This document shows, piece by piece, positions 35,082-44,191 of a stretch of DNA of 64,000 nucleotides. Origin of the DNA: Neobacillus ginsengisoli. GTDB taxonomy: Bacteria; Bacillota; Bacilli; Bacillales_B; DSM-18226. Made by a program: the position numbers and the translations under genes. The stretch covers positions 310,001 to 374,000 of the forward strand of contig NZ_JAUSTW010000004.1 of NCBI RefSeq assembly GCF_030813055.1, read 5' to 3'. Position 1 is the stretch's first letter; every line of letters begins with the position of its first letter. Under the pieces are notes generated by a model, which saw only the letters and a program-made list of their open reading frames with translations, was not told the origin of the DNA and did no database searches.

Positions 35082-35837
35082 TCAATTTTTCAATACCCAT
35101 TTACGGATTGCTTTTGCAACTCCGTCTTCATTGTTCGTTGCGGTAACCCAGTCTGCTGCTTCCTTTAGAACTTCCTGGGCATTTCCCATGGCCACACCGA
35201 TTCCTGCTTCCTTAATCATTGCCATATCATTTAGACTGTCCCCGACGGCCATAACATTTTCCATATCAATGCCAAGTTTCCTACAAACGATTTTAAGTCC
35301 ATTTGCTTTGTTGATTCCAATCGGGTTTACTTCAATATTTTTTAAACTGGAATTGCTAAGTTCAAATTCTCCTTTTTCCTGGAGTTCCTTTAAAATAATC
35401 TCTCTGACATCATCATCATCTATATCAAACCCGAATTTCAACCATTCCCGATCATGGATGTCGCCCGGCATTTCATCAAACCACATTTTGTCGGTACTGA
35501 TTGCCCAAAATCTTGTCTCATGCCGTTGAGATAACTCCCACATCCATTGAATAAACTCAGATTTCACGATATTTCTTTCAACAAGGTCTCTTTTTTCATC
35601 CCAAATCTCACTGCCATTAACCGTAACTAAATAGGAAGTCAGCTCGAGTGAATCGGCATGCTCACCGCAAGTCATAATGGACCTTCCGGTACTAAGGACT
35701 ACAAATATTCCTCTTTCTTGTACTTCTTTAATGGCTTCCCGATTACCAATCGAAATCTGGCGATCATCATTAAATAATGTTCCGTCCATATCCAGTGCAA
35801 TTAATTTGATTTCATGATCATTTACAAAATTGTCCAT
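35082..35837 (-). CDS. Cof-type HAD-IIB phosphatase
   Basis: A 251-residue hydrolase with HAD motif I DMDGTLFND (nucleophile Asp), motif II VLSTGRS, a C2 cap in the middle, and motifs III/IV NKANGL and VGDSLNDMAMIKEAG. This group removes phosphate from sugar phosphates, FMN or PLP. Exact substrate unknown. Confidence 0.88.
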   Translation of the reverse strand: MDNFVNDHEIKLIALDMDGTLFNDDRQISIGNREAIKEVQERGIFVVLSTGRSIMTCGEHADSLELTSYLVTVNGSEIWDEKRDLVERNIVKSEFIQWMWELSQRHETRFWAISTDKMWFDEMPGDIHDREWLKFGFDIDDDDVREIILKELQEKGEFELSNSSLKNIEVNPIGINKANGLKIVCRKLGIDMENVMAVGDSLNDMAMIKEAGIGVAMGNAQEVLKEAADWVTATNNEDGVAKAIRKWVLKN

Positions 35838-35991
35838 ATGCCATTCCTTTCTCCCATCTTTTTTTCTTTTTAGATTAACATCTTCTATATTAATTAATCA
35901 AAAAAGATGTTTATATATACATTAATATGCACTTAATGGGGTTTTGAGGAAAAATCGTTTGCATTTTCAATAATTTTAAGCCGCTTTAAAA

Positions 35992-36026
35992 ATAAAAACG
36001 CTTAGATACAAATCCGAGCGTTTAAT
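35992..36026 (-). terminator. Terminator-like hairpin without an obvious gene
   Basis: Arms AAACGCT / AGCGTTT; on the minus strand the hairpin is followed by TTTTTATTTTT. No minus-strand gene lies directly upstream of it (36027-36397 is the qox leader), so it would end a short antisense or small RNA, or be unused. Confidence 0.45.
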
Positions 36027-36191
36027 AGTTGGTTTAATGATGATCCCATTATAATTCAAATTTAGAAACTTAACGATAATACGGATTGAAGTCGCTTCAT
36101 TTCAATGGACTTATTTTATCATGAAGCTATTTCCAAGGTTTTCTATATTTAGATTTTAAAACCTTAACAAATTTGTCACAAATATTTTCAA

Positions 36192-36233
36192 AAACCTATA
36201 TTAACATCATCGCCATGTTGTTAATATAGGTTT
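36192..36233. repeat. Perfect 15-bp inverted repeat upstream of qoxA
   Basis: AAACCTATATTAACA (36192-36206) and TGTTAATATAGGTTT (36219-36233) are exact reverse complements around a 12-base loop. No T run follows on either strand, so it is not a standard terminator. Possibly an operator or an RNA structure in the qox control region. Confidence 0.6.
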
Positions 36234-36331
36234 AGGATGAACGAATCTATTTTTAATTTTGAACAGGTATTTTAAAAATTACTTATTTGTTCACATCTTT
36301 GAAGAATTATAGTATTATACTTTGGTTGAGT

Positions 36332-36349
36332 TTGTGAACGAATTCACGA
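36332..36349 (+). promoter_or_regulatory. Rex-like operator upstream of qoxA
   Basis: TTGTGAACGAATTCACGA matches the Rex consensus TTGTGAANNNNTTCACAA at 13 of 14 fixed positions. It lies about 50 bases before the qoxA ATG, downstream of possible -10 hexamers near 36308-36321, a position suited to repression by this NADH-sensing regulator. Confidence 0.6.
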
Positions 36350-36397
36350 ACAATTATGGTGAAAAACAAACATTTAAAAAGGAGAGGAGCAGGAGAA

Positions 36398-37441
36398 ATG
36401 TCCAAAAAGGGCTTTTTAATTCCACTATTAGCAGTATTACCTGTTTTACTATTGAGCGGCTGCGATACCCACATGGTTGTTTTTGAACCGAAAGGGCCTG
36501 CTGCACGAGACATTCTTCACTTAATTAACTGGTCATTGATTTTCATGGCTCTTGTAGTCGTAGTGGTGTTTGGTCTATTTGGTTATATTGTTTGGAAATA
36601 CCGCGCTACTAAGGAAAATAAAGATTATGAGCCACCTGAAGAGCACGGCAGTACCAAATTAGAAATTATTTGGACTGTTATTCCTATTATTATTGTAATT
36701 GCTTTAACTATTCCTACAATCAAAACAATCTACAGCCTTGAAAAGGTACCAGCTGGTTATAAAGATAAGAAACCAATCACCATTAACGTTACTTCAGCTG
36801 ATTGGAAGTGGATTTTCAGTTATCCGGATCAAGGAGTTGAGACGGTTAACTACCTTAACATCCCTGTAGGTACACCAGTTAAATTTAAGTTAACATCTGC
36901 CGGTACAATGAATTCATTTTGGATTCCTGCATTAGGCGGTCAAAAATATACAATGGCTAAAATGGAAACTCAATTGTACCTAGTTGCTGATCAGACAGGT
37001 GAATATATTGGAAAAAATACAAACTTTAACGGTAAAGGCTATGCCGATATGGAATTCACGGTTGAAGCTCAATCACCTCAAGCATTTGCAAAATGGGTAA
37101 AAGATGTAAAAAACAAAGCACCAAAGTTAACAGAAAAGAGCTATATCAACCTTTTAAAGCCATCTAATCTTGGCAGGGAAACATTTTCGAACACGCATTT
37201 AGCTTTTGTTAATCATGCTGACATGAATTCGAAAACCTACACCTTCCCTGAATTGTACAGAAACCATGACTATCCGGGTCAGATTTTTAAAGAACCGGAT
37301 AACCAAAACCATACAATGAAAATGGACGGTCAGGCTGAAGGCAAATCAATGGATATGAGTAAAATGAATATGAAAAACATGGATATGAAAAACATGAATA
37401 TGAGCGGAAAATCTACTGGAGGTGAAAACAATGGGAATTAA
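36398..37441 (+). CDS. qoxA: Cytochrome aa3 menaquinol oxidase subunit II
   Basis: A 347-residue lipoprotein: signal peptide with LLSGC, two membrane helices (about 40-65 and 85-105), then the cupredoxin-like domain. The CuA ligands of cytochrome c oxidases (CxxxC) are absent, as expected for a quinol oxidase. The last 40 residues are Met-rich (many MxM and MxxM steps such as MSKMNMKNMDMKNMNM). ATG at 36398 is placed by AGGAG and by the signal peptide; an open frame to 36356 is ignored. First gene of qoxABCD, an aerobic proton-pumping terminal oxidase. Confidence 0.93.
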   Translation: MSKKGFLIPLLAVLPVLLLSGCDTHMVVFEPKGPAARDILHLINWSLIFMALVVVVVFGLFGYIVWKYRATKENKDYEPPEEHGSTKLEIIWTVIPIIIVIALTIPTIKTIYSLEKVPAGYKDKKPITINVTSADWKWIFSYPDQGVETVNYLNIPVGTPVKFKLTSAGTMNSFWIPALGGQKYTMAKMETQLYLVADQTGEYIGKNTNFNGKGYADMEFTVEAQSPQAFAKWVKDVKNKAPKLTEKSYINLLKPSNLGRETFSNTHLAFVNHADMNSKTYTFPELYRNHDYPGQIFKEPDNQNHTMKMDGQAEGKSMDMSKMNMKNMDMKNMNMSGKSTGGENNGN

Positions 37442-39407
37442 ATGGGATAAGATTTTAATTACTGGCGACCCTCTAATCTTAGGATCACAAATAGCCATTC
37501 TCTTAACAATGATTGGAATTGTTGTTGGGGTAACCCTTTTAAAAAAATGGAAATATCTTTGGACAGAATGGTTTACAACCGTTGATCATAAACGAATCGG
37601 GATTATGTATATTATCGTTGGTGTGTTAATGTTTTTCCGCGGTGGTATCGACGGATTATTGATGAAAGCACAAACGGCAACACCGAATGAAAAGTTCCTT
37701 GATGCACAGCATTATAACGAAGTATTTACGACTCATGGTGTCATAATGATCTTGTTCATGGCTATGCCATTATTAATTGGTTTAATGAACGTTGTTGTAC
37801 CACTGCAAATTGGTGCACGAGATGTTGCCTTTCCGCAATTGAACGCAGTTAGCTTTTGGCTTACTTTTGCAGGCGCGATGCTGTTTAATATTTCGTTTGT
37901 CATGGGTGGTTCGCCTGATGCGGGTTGGACTGCTTACTTCCCTCTTGCCGGTAAAGAATTTACGCCGGGTATTGGGAATAACTTCTACGCGGTAGCGATT
38001 CAGATTGCCGGGATTGGTACCTTAATGACCGGGATCAACTTTATCGTAACGGTTTTAAAAATGAGAGCACCCGGCATGACGCTAATGAGAATGCCGATGT
38101 TCACATGGACGTCCTTTATTGCTTCAGTAATTATCTGGGCATCATTCCCAATTTTTACTGTTGCCCTTGCTCTAATGACATTTGACCGTATCTTTGGAAC
38201 TCACTTCTTTACTGTCGGCGGCGATGGTAACCCAATGATGTGGGCGAACCTTTTCTGGCTATGGGGCCATCCAGAGGTATATATAGTTGTTCTTCCGGCA
38301 TTTGGGATGTTCTCTGAGATAATTTCTACCTTTTCCCGAAAAATGCTTTATGGGTACAAATCAATGGTATTCTCCATTGTCGGAATTGCGTTTTTAAGTA
38401 TGCTTGTTTGGGTTCACCACTTCTTTACAATGGGGGCTGGACCTGCAGTAAACTCTATTTTCTCCATTACTACCATGATGATTGCGATCCCAACGGGTGT
38501 TAAAATCTTTAACTGGTTATTTACGATGCGAAAAGGACGAATCGAGTTTACAACTGCAATGCTTTGGGCACTTGCATTCGTACCTTGCTTTATTATCGGT
38601 GGTGTTACCGGAGTAATGTTAGCGATGGGTGCAGCTGATTACCAATATCACAATACCCTATTCCTTGTAGCCCATTTCCATTATGTATTAATTCCAGGTG
38701 TTGTGTTCGCTGTATTTGGAGGACTTTACTATTGGTGGCCAAAAATGTTTGGCCATATGTTAAACGAAAAACTTGGAAAACTTCATTTCTGGTTCTTTGT
38801 TATTGGTTTCAATATGACGTTCTTGCCAATGTTCTTCCTTGGCCTAGATGGTGCGGTTAGACGTGCTTACACCTACTCCGCATCAACAGGATTTGGTCCA
38901 TTAATGCTTGTTTCTGCCATTGGTGCAGGAATTTTGGCCATCGGTTTTGGTTTCTTATGCTATAACATTTATTGGAGCGCGCGCTATGCTGATCGCAATA
39001 TTTCTAGCGATCCTTGGGATGCAAGAACACTTGAATGGGCAACTGCTTCACCGGTTCAGTTTTACAACTTTGCAAAAGTACCTGAAGTGAAATCAATTGA
39101 TGCTTTCTGGTACATGAAGAAGCATAACGAAGGATTAGAGTTAAACGAAGATGAGCTTGAAGAAATTCACATGCCTAACAATTCAGGACTTCCATTTGTT
39201 ATGGCTGTAGTAATGGGCATTGCCGGCTTCTTCTTAATTTTCGAATGGAAAATTGCCGCTCTTGTTGCTTTATTAGGAATCTTTGCATGCTTGATTGCTC
39301 GCTCCTTCGATACTAAGGATGGATTCCATGTGCACATTGATGAAATTAAAAAGATCGAAAAAGCATGGAGAACAGTAGATAAAGAGGTGAAAAATCATGT
39401 CAGCTAA
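37431..39407 (+). CDS. qoxB: Cytochrome aa3 menaquinol oxidase subunit I
   Basis: A 658-residue heme-copper oxidase core subunit with about 14-15 helices. Heme and copper ligands are visible: low-spin heme His in FTTHGVIMI, CuB and cross-linked His-Tyr in WLWGHPEVYIVVLPAFG, WVHHFFTMG (two CuB His), and VAHFHYVLIPG (heme a and a3 His). ATG follows GGAGGTG, overlapping the end of qoxA by 11 bases. Reduces oxygen to water and pumps protons. Confidence 0.96.
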   Translation: MGIKWDKILITGDPLILGSQIAILLTMIGIVVGVTLLKKWKYLWTEWFTTVDHKRIGIMYIIVGVLMFFRGGIDGLLMKAQTATPNEKFLDAQHYNEVFTTHGVIMILFMAMPLLIGLMNVVVPLQIGARDVAFPQLNAVSFWLTFAGAMLFNISFVMGGSPDAGWTAYFPLAGKEFTPGIGNNFYAVAIQIAGIGTLMTGINFIVTVLKMRAPGMTLMRMPMFTWTSFIASVIIWASFPIFTVALALMTFDRIFGTHFFTVGGDGNPMMWANLFWLWGHPEVYIVVLPAFGMFSEIISTFSRKMLYGYKSMVFSIVGIAFLSMLVWVHHFFTMGAGPAVNSIFSITTMMIAIPTGVKIFNWLFTMRKGRIEFTTAMLWALAFVPCFIIGGVTGVMLAMGAADYQYHNTLFLVAHFHYVLIPGVVFAVFGGLYYWWPKMFGHMLNEKLGKLHFWFFVIGFNMTFLPMFFLGLDGAVRRAYTYSASTGFGPLMLVSAIGAGILAIGFGFLCYNIYWSARYADRNISSDPWDARTLEWATASPVQFYNFAKVPEVKSIDAFWYMKKHNEGLELNEDELEEIHMPNNSGLPFVMAVVMGIAGFFLIFEWKIAALVALLGIFACLIARSFDTKDGFHVHIDEIKKIEKAWRTVDKEVKNHVS

Positions 39408-40002
39408 TGTGAATACAGCATTGCCACTTGAGTATCAAACAGAACAAAGCAGAATGAATATCTTTGGTTTCTGGATTTTCTTAGGTGCGGAAATCATTCT
39501 TTTTGCGACGCTCTTTGCTACTTATTCGGTTATGAGTCACCGATTTGCCGGTGGCCCTACCCAACATGATCTATTTGAAATAAAAGGTGTAATGATTGAA
39601 ACGATCCTCCTGTTAACGAGTAGTTTCACTTGCGGTTTAGCCATATATGAAATGCACCGCTATAATAAAAAAGGGCTGTTAGCTTGGATGGTTATCACTC
39701 TTTTACTAGGTGCAGGCTTTGTCGGAATGGAGATTACGGAATTTATTAACTATGTCCATGATGGAGCAACTATGCAAACCAGCGGATTTCTTTCAAGCTT
39801 CTTTGTCCTATTAGGTACACATGGATTGCACGTTAGTATGGGGATTGGCTGGGCTATAATGGTTATGATCCAGATTGCTAAAAGAGGACTTACTCCTGTT
39901 ACAGCTCGAAAAGCCTTTATTATCGGTTTATATTGGCACTTCCTTGATGTTGTTTGGATCTTTATCTTCACATTTGTCTACTTAAAAGGGATGGTGTCTT
40001 GA
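39397..40002 (+). CDS. qoxC: Cytochrome aa3 menaquinol oxidase subunit III
   Basis: A 201-residue five-helix subunit III. Signature parts are NIFGFWIFLGAEIILFATLFATY, ETILLLTSSFTCGLA and LLGTHGLHVSMGIGW (short pieces only given). Start overlaps qoxB by 11 bases, so translation is coupled. Confidence 0.95.
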   Translation: MSANVNTALPLEYQTEQSRMNIFGFWIFLGAEIILFATLFATYSVMSHRFAGGPTQHDLFEIKGVMIETILLLTSSFTCGLAIYEMHRYNKKGLLAWMVITLLLGAGFVGMEITEFINYVHDGATMQTSGFLSSFFVLLGTHGLHVSMGIGWAIMVMIQIAKRGLTPVTARKAFIIGLYWHFLDVVWIFIFTFVYLKGMVS

Positions 40003-40003
40003 T

Positions 40004-40300
40004 ATGGATAAACATTCACACGGAACTCCAATGACACAGGTATTTGGATTTGTCTTGTCATTGGTATTAACCTTCGCAGCTCTTTTTGTTGCATTAAAAA
40101 CATCAATGTCATTTAACGTAATTATGTGGATCATTGGTATACTTGCAGTCGTTCAAGCTGCTCTTCAACTCTTTATGTTCATGCACTTAAGAGACGGTGA
40201 AGATAGTAAAGCCCAAACAATTAACGTTGTTTACGGAGTGTTTATTGCTGCAGTTACAGTTTTTGGTTCTATCTGGGTTATGAATTTCAGTGGTATGTAA
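40004..40300 (+). CDS. qoxD: Cytochrome aa3 menaquinol oxidase subunit IV
   Basis: A 98-residue subunit IV with three membrane helices (about 10-35, 42-62, 75-95) and the family block QAALQLFMFMHLRDGED. It begins one base after qoxC ends and completes the oxidase. Confidence 0.94.
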   Translation: MDKHSHGTPMTQVFGFVLSLVLTFAALFVALKTSMSFNVIMWIIGILAVVQAALQLFMFMHLRDGEDSKAQTINVVYGVFIAAVTVFGSIWVMNFSGM

Positions 40301-40306
40301 AATAGA

Positions 40307-40348
40307 AAAGCCAGTCCACCCTTTCAAATAAGGTGGCTGGCTTTTTTT
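40307..40348 (+). terminator. Terminator of the qoxABCD operon
   Basis: Strong stem AAAGCCAGTCCACC / GGTGGCTGGCTTT and a T run, directly after qoxD. Confidence 0.9.
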
Positions 40349-40422
40349 ATTTTTATGATTAATTCTACAGCTTTATGGGCACATTAACTAATTGATGAAA
40401 TCACTCAAAAAGGATGTAGACA

Positions 40423-41541
40423 ATGCAAATATATTATACTTTACTACTAAACGCTTTTTATCTCCTTTTCAGTATGATTGGCGGTCTTATTCTTTCATTT
40501 TCAAGAATTCCAATTGCCTGGATGCTTGGAAGCCTAATCTTTGCTGTACTTTTATCCTCATTCCCTAAAAAATGGTTGAAATCAAAATATGAGATGAACG
40601 GCATCCATCCTTATTGGCGGCAAATTGGCCAAGCTATTTTAGGAATTGAATTAGGTCAAAGCTTCAGTGTTTCGATAATGGTTACTTTTGAAGATTATTT
40701 TTTTATTATTATCGTAATGGTTATTTTTTCAATAGCTATTGCTTTTCTTTCCGGGATAATGTTATGGCGTTTTAGTAATGCAAATATGATGACCAGCCTT
40801 TTTGGCACCACACCGGGCGGCATTTCAGCGATGCCGACAATTGCTGAAGAAGTAGGGGCAAATGCCTTTGTTGTGAGCATAATTCAAACCCTTCGTATAT
40901 TACTTGTTATAGGTGTTATTCCCTTTGTAGCAGGGAAGCTTAATTCAACTACTGTACCGATATCTTTAGAAATCCATCCAATAACCCTTGATCATTTAAC
41001 TTTGATTTTTACTGGAATTCTCATAATCGGTGCACTGGCCGGAGCGAATGTTTGCAAAAGAATCAAAATGCCAGCACCTTGGCTCGTTGGAAGCATGCTG
41101 GGAGCAGTAATTACTCAAATGTTCTTCCCTCTTTTGTTTGGCCATATCGGTAAAGCCTATTGGCCTCATGGGCTCATCATTTTTGCGCAAATATTGATAG
41201 GAACGAGTATTGGTTCTCGTGTAAATAAGGACATGTTCACTGGTTTAGGGAGAATTGTAGGAGCCGGATTACTTTGCTCTCTTTGCCTGGTAATCTCCAT
41301 GCTTGTCTGCTCCTTCCTAATCGCTGATATTACGCATATTCCACTTGTCACCTGTATACTCGCCTTTGCACCCGGAGGAGTGGCTGAAATGGCAACGGCG
41401 GCGATCGCCCTGCATGCTGATTCTACTTTTGTCGTTGCTGTACAATCATTAAGGTTAATTACAATCTTAATACTATTACCACCATTATTCCGCTTTTTAA
41501 ACAGGCGTGAACTGTTTCAACCAATTCAATTAAGGAAATAA
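40423..41541 (+). CDS. AbrB-family (ammonia monooxygenase-like) membrane protein
   Basis: A 372-residue protein with about ten helices made of two similar halves, each with the block PxxWMLGS-IF (IPIAWMLGSLIFA, MPAPWLVGSMLGA) and a glycine-rich stretch (FGTTPGGISAMPTIAEEVGA, ILAFAPGGVAEMATAA). This is the AbrB duplication family, annotated as regulator or transporter with no clear role. Flanked by terminators on both sides, so a single-gene unit. Confidence 0.82.
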   Translation: MQIYYTLLLNAFYLLFSMIGGLILSFSRIPIAWMLGSLIFAVLLSSFPKKWLKSKYEMNGIHPYWRQIGQAILGIELGQSFSVSIMVTFEDYFFIIIVMVIFSIAIAFLSGIMLWRFSNANMMTSLFGTTPGGISAMPTIAEEVGANAFVVSIIQTLRILLVIGVIPFVAGKLNSTTVPISLEIHPITLDHLTLIFTGILIIGALAGANVCKRIKMPAPWLVGSMLGAVITQMFFPLLFGHIGKAYWPHGLIIFAQILIGTSIGSRVNKDMFTGLGRIVGAGLLCSLCLVISMLVCSFLIADITHIPLVTCILAFAPGGVAEMATAAIALHADSTFVVAVQSLRLITILILLPPLFRFLNRRELFQPIQLRK

Positions 41542-41577
41542 AAAAGAAAGAAACTTTTTTCAGTTTCTTTCTTTTTT
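41540..41577. terminator. Bidirectional terminator
   Basis: Arms AAAAAAGAAAGAAACT and AGTTTCTTTCTTTTTT with a short T-rich loop, between the convergent AbrB-family gene (+) and pssA (-). Confidence 0.82.
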
Positions 41578-41599
41578 ATTAACTGCTGTTAGTTATCTT

Positions 41600-42334
41600 T
41601 TATTTATTGCTTTTCTTTTTGCTCCTCACTAATTGATATCCGATAAAGGAAACATATAATGGTATCGCAACATAAATAAAATAAGGAAATCTGTGGTGCT
41701 CTTTGCGAAAAACAATATATATGGCATAGCCTAAAAAGGCGGTTATGAGAATTCCATATTTCGGAAGCGGAATTTCTTTCAAGCTTGGAATTTTCACTTT
41801 ACTGACCATTAAAAAGCAAATGACAAAAAAGGCTATTGGGAGAATGATATGCGGCATTCTGCCATGAAACAAAGTTAAAAGAGTTAATAGGCCGCCGCCT
41901 GCAGTGATCGGTACGCCAGTAAAATAATGTAGAGACGATTTCACTGCATTTATGTTAAATCGGGCTAAACGATAAGCACCGAATAACGGAAAGAGACCGG
42001 CTATTGCCATTCCTGCTACCCCCAATTTAGAAAAATAGGAATAATAGGCCATCATCGCAGGTGCAACGCCAAAGGTAACAATATCAGCTAGCGAATCCAG
42101 TTCTTTCCCAAGGTCACTTTCCACATGTAACATCCTGGCAATCCGGCCATCCATACTATCAAGCATCATCCCAATTAATATTAATATGGCCGCATTCTTG
42201 TAATCCCCTAAAGCAGAATACATCACAGATAAAAACCCAAAAAATAAATTTAAAAGCGTAAAAAGGTTAGGAATACTGTTCTTTATAATATGTATCACTC
42301 CAATTTCCAAAAAGCGAATCGTTCTATTTTTCAT
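41600..42334 (-). CDS. pssA: CDP-diacylglycerol-serine O-phosphatidyltransferase
   Basis: A 244-residue membrane enzyme making phosphatidylserine from CDP-diacylglycerol and serine, the first step toward phosphatidylethanolamine. The CDP-alcohol transferase motif appears as DSMDGRIARMLHV then SDLGKELDSLAD (D-G-x2-A-R-x8-G-x3-D-x3-D), near residues 58-83. About eight hydrophobic segments. Second gene after a PAP2 phosphatase. No psd decarboxylase is present nearby, unlike in B. subtilis. Confidence 0.93.
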   Translation of the reverse strand: MKNRTIRFLEIGVIHIIKNSIPNLFTLLNLFFGFLSVMYSALGDYKNAAILILIGMMLDSMDGRIARMLHVESDLGKELDSLADIVTFGVAPAMMAYYSYFSKLGVAGMAIAGLFPLFGAYRLARFNINAVKSSLHYFTGVPITAGGGLLTLLTLFHGRMPHIILPIAFFVICFLMVSKVKIPSLKEIPLPKYGILITAFLGYAIYIVFRKEHHRFPYFIYVAIPLYVSFIGYQLVRSKKKSNK

Positions 42335-42345
42335 GTAACTGGCAA

Positions 42346-43008
42346 TTACTCAACCGGTTTTTTATTTTTATTATACCGTTTTTCTTTGTAAAACTGAAAA
42401 ACCCAAATAGCTATTACCAGCCAAAAACCACTTGCAAAATACCCTCCGATAATATCGCTTGGATAATGAACTCCAAGATATATCCTGCTGATTCCAATCG
42501 CAAGAATCATTAAGATGCTCAAGAATACTAATATGCTTCTACCCAATTTACCGGGAATATGCCGCCATAGTAAGAAAGAAAGAATAACATATACGGTAAA
42601 AGCATTCATTGCGTGACCGCTTGGAAAGCTGTAGCCTGATACATCTATTAGCCTATGTAAATTTGGACGGACCCTGTGAAAAATACTTTTTAACACTTGA
42701 TTGATGACGGAAGAACCTGCAATTGTAGCAATAAATAAAATAAGTTCTAAGCGATGATGTAATACCTTATAAAGGAAAAATAAAAGCAATAAGCTAAGAA
42801 TGATAACAAATGGTGCAGAACCGATAAAGGTAAAAAATTTCATCACATTAGTTAACATCGGTGATTCTTGCCCTTGAATACTTGCGATTATCTTACTATC
42901 AAAACTGATAATTTTATGGTCACTGATTAGCAGTGATATAAAACTAAACCCTATTATGCATACAAGTGTTAAGATGAATGCAATAACAAGGTTACTTTTT
43001 AAATTCAT
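42346..43008 (-). CDS. PAP2-family lipid phosphatase
   Basis: A 220-residue membrane protein with the three PAP2 motifs: KSIFHRVRP (C1), YSFPSGHAMN (C2, catalytic His) and SRIYLGVHYPSDIIGG (C3). It may dephosphorylate phosphatidate, phosphatidylglycerol phosphate or undecaprenyl diphosphate. ATG at 43008 lies eight bases from AAAGGA; a TTG two codons earlier is closer than usual. It is 11 bases upstream of pssA and probably co-transcribed. Confidence 0.87.
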   Translation of the reverse strand: MNLKSNLVIAFILTLVCIIGFSFISLLISDHKIISFDSKIIASIQGQESPMLTNVMKFFTFIGSAPFVIILSLLLLFFLYKVLHHRLELILFIATIAGSSVINQVLKSIFHRVRPNLHRLIDVSGYSFPSGHAMNAFTVYVILSFLLWRHIPGKLGRSILVFLSILMILAIGISRIYLGVHYPSDIIGGYFASGFWLVIAIWVFQFYKEKRYNKNKKPVE

Positions 43009-43127
43009 AAACAAAATCCTTTCAATTTGAAAATTTATCCACTATAAAACTTACCATAAAATCGCATCATAAAACAAAAAAATAACGAAAAATCATGGAG
43101 CAGACAAACTTTTTTATGCACTATAAT

Positions 43128-43159
43128 AGCGGATGACTATAAAAAAGAAGTCATCCGCT
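43128..43159 (-). terminator. Hairpin after the glycosyltransferase gene
   Basis: Perfect 11-base arms AGCGGATGACT / AGTCATCCGCT just past the end of the 43177-44169 gene on the minus strand. The downstream T run is weak (TATTATAG). Confidence 0.65.
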
Positions 43160-43176
43160 AATTATTCATACCTATT

Positions 43177-44169
43177 CTAATTAAGCACAGCCTCTTTTTG
43201 ATGCTGTTCCTTAACATGTGATGAATATAAGTCTTTTTCAATCGCATATCTTGGACGTCTTTTTACTTCTTGATAAATTTTCCCTATATATTCTCCAATA
43301 ATACCAATCCCCATTAATTGTAATCCTCCAACAAACCAAATGGAAACAATCAATGATGTCCAGCCTGAAACAGTGTGCCCTAATAATTCCTGTATAAGAG
43401 CATATCCGCCGGCTATAAGGCTTATAACTAAAGCAAGAAATCCTATCAATGTAACCAAGCGAATAGGGGCAACACTAAAGGAAGTAATTCCATCAAAAGC
43501 AAATGCCAGCATTTTTTTTAAAGGATATTTCGATTCACCTGCGGTCCTTTCTTTTCGATCATAGTAGATTTTCGTTGACTTGAATCCTACAAGAGGAACA
43601 AGTCCTCTCAGAAATAGATTAGTCTCTTGATATTTAAACAGTTCCATAAGGGCACGATTACTCATTAGCCGGAAATCAGCATGGTTAGGAACGAGTTTAA
43701 TTCCGATTCTATTCATAAATCGATAGAATCCCAAAGCAGTTGTCCGCTTGAAATAAGTATCCGTTTCACGGCTGCCTCTTACTCCGTAGACAATTTCGAA
43801 TCCTTCCCAATACTTTTCAATAAATGAAGGGATAGCATTTATGTCATCCTGCAGGTCAGCATCAATGGAAATTACACAATCTGATTGTTTCGAGGCCGTT
43901 TCAAGTCCTGCGATGAGAGCATTTTGATGACCTACATTCTTAGCCAGCTTTAAACCTTTGACAAATGGTCTTTTTTCACATTCTATCTCAATGATTTCCC
44001 AAGTCAGGTCCTTACTACCATCATCCACAAAAAGGATGGTACTACCCTTGGAAACGAGTGCATCATCGATTAAATTGTTTAACAGATTTGATAATTGTAT
44101 TGAGGTGTCCGGTAAAACCTCTTCCTCATTAAAACAGGGAACTACAATTGTTAAAACAGGTTTATTCAT
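43177..44169 (-). CDS. Family 2 glycosyltransferase with C-terminal membrane anchor (YkoT-like)
   Basis: A 330-residue enzyme of the GtrB/DPMS type: GT-A fold with LTIVVPCFNEEEVL at the start, DDGSKDLTW, DADLQDD (the DxD-like metal site), FKRTTALGFYRFMNRIG region, then two C-terminal membrane helices (about 230-255, 265-290). Such enzymes load a sugar on undecaprenyl phosphate for envelope glycosylation. It directly follows a YkoS-like gene, the order seen in B. subtilis ykoS-ykoT. ATG at 44169 is set by AAGGAG. Confidence 0.88.
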   Translation of the reverse strand: MNKPVLTIVVPCFNEEEVLPDTSIQLSNLLNNLIDDALVSKGSTILFVDDGSKDLTWEIIEIECEKRPFVKGLKLAKNVGHQNALIAGLETASKQSDCVISIDADLQDDINAIPSFIEKYWEGFEIVYGVRGSRETDTYFKRTTALGFYRFMNRIGIKLVPNHADFRLMSNRALMELFKYQETNLFLRGLVPLVGFKSTKIYYDRKERTAGESKYPLKKMLAFAFDGITSFSVAPIRLVTLIGFLALVISLIAGGYALIQELLGHTVSGWTSLIVSIWFVGGLQLMGIGIIGEYIGKIYQEVKRRPRYAIEKDLYSSHVKEQHQKEAVLN

Positions 44170-44191
44170 ATGGAACGACTCCTTTAACACG

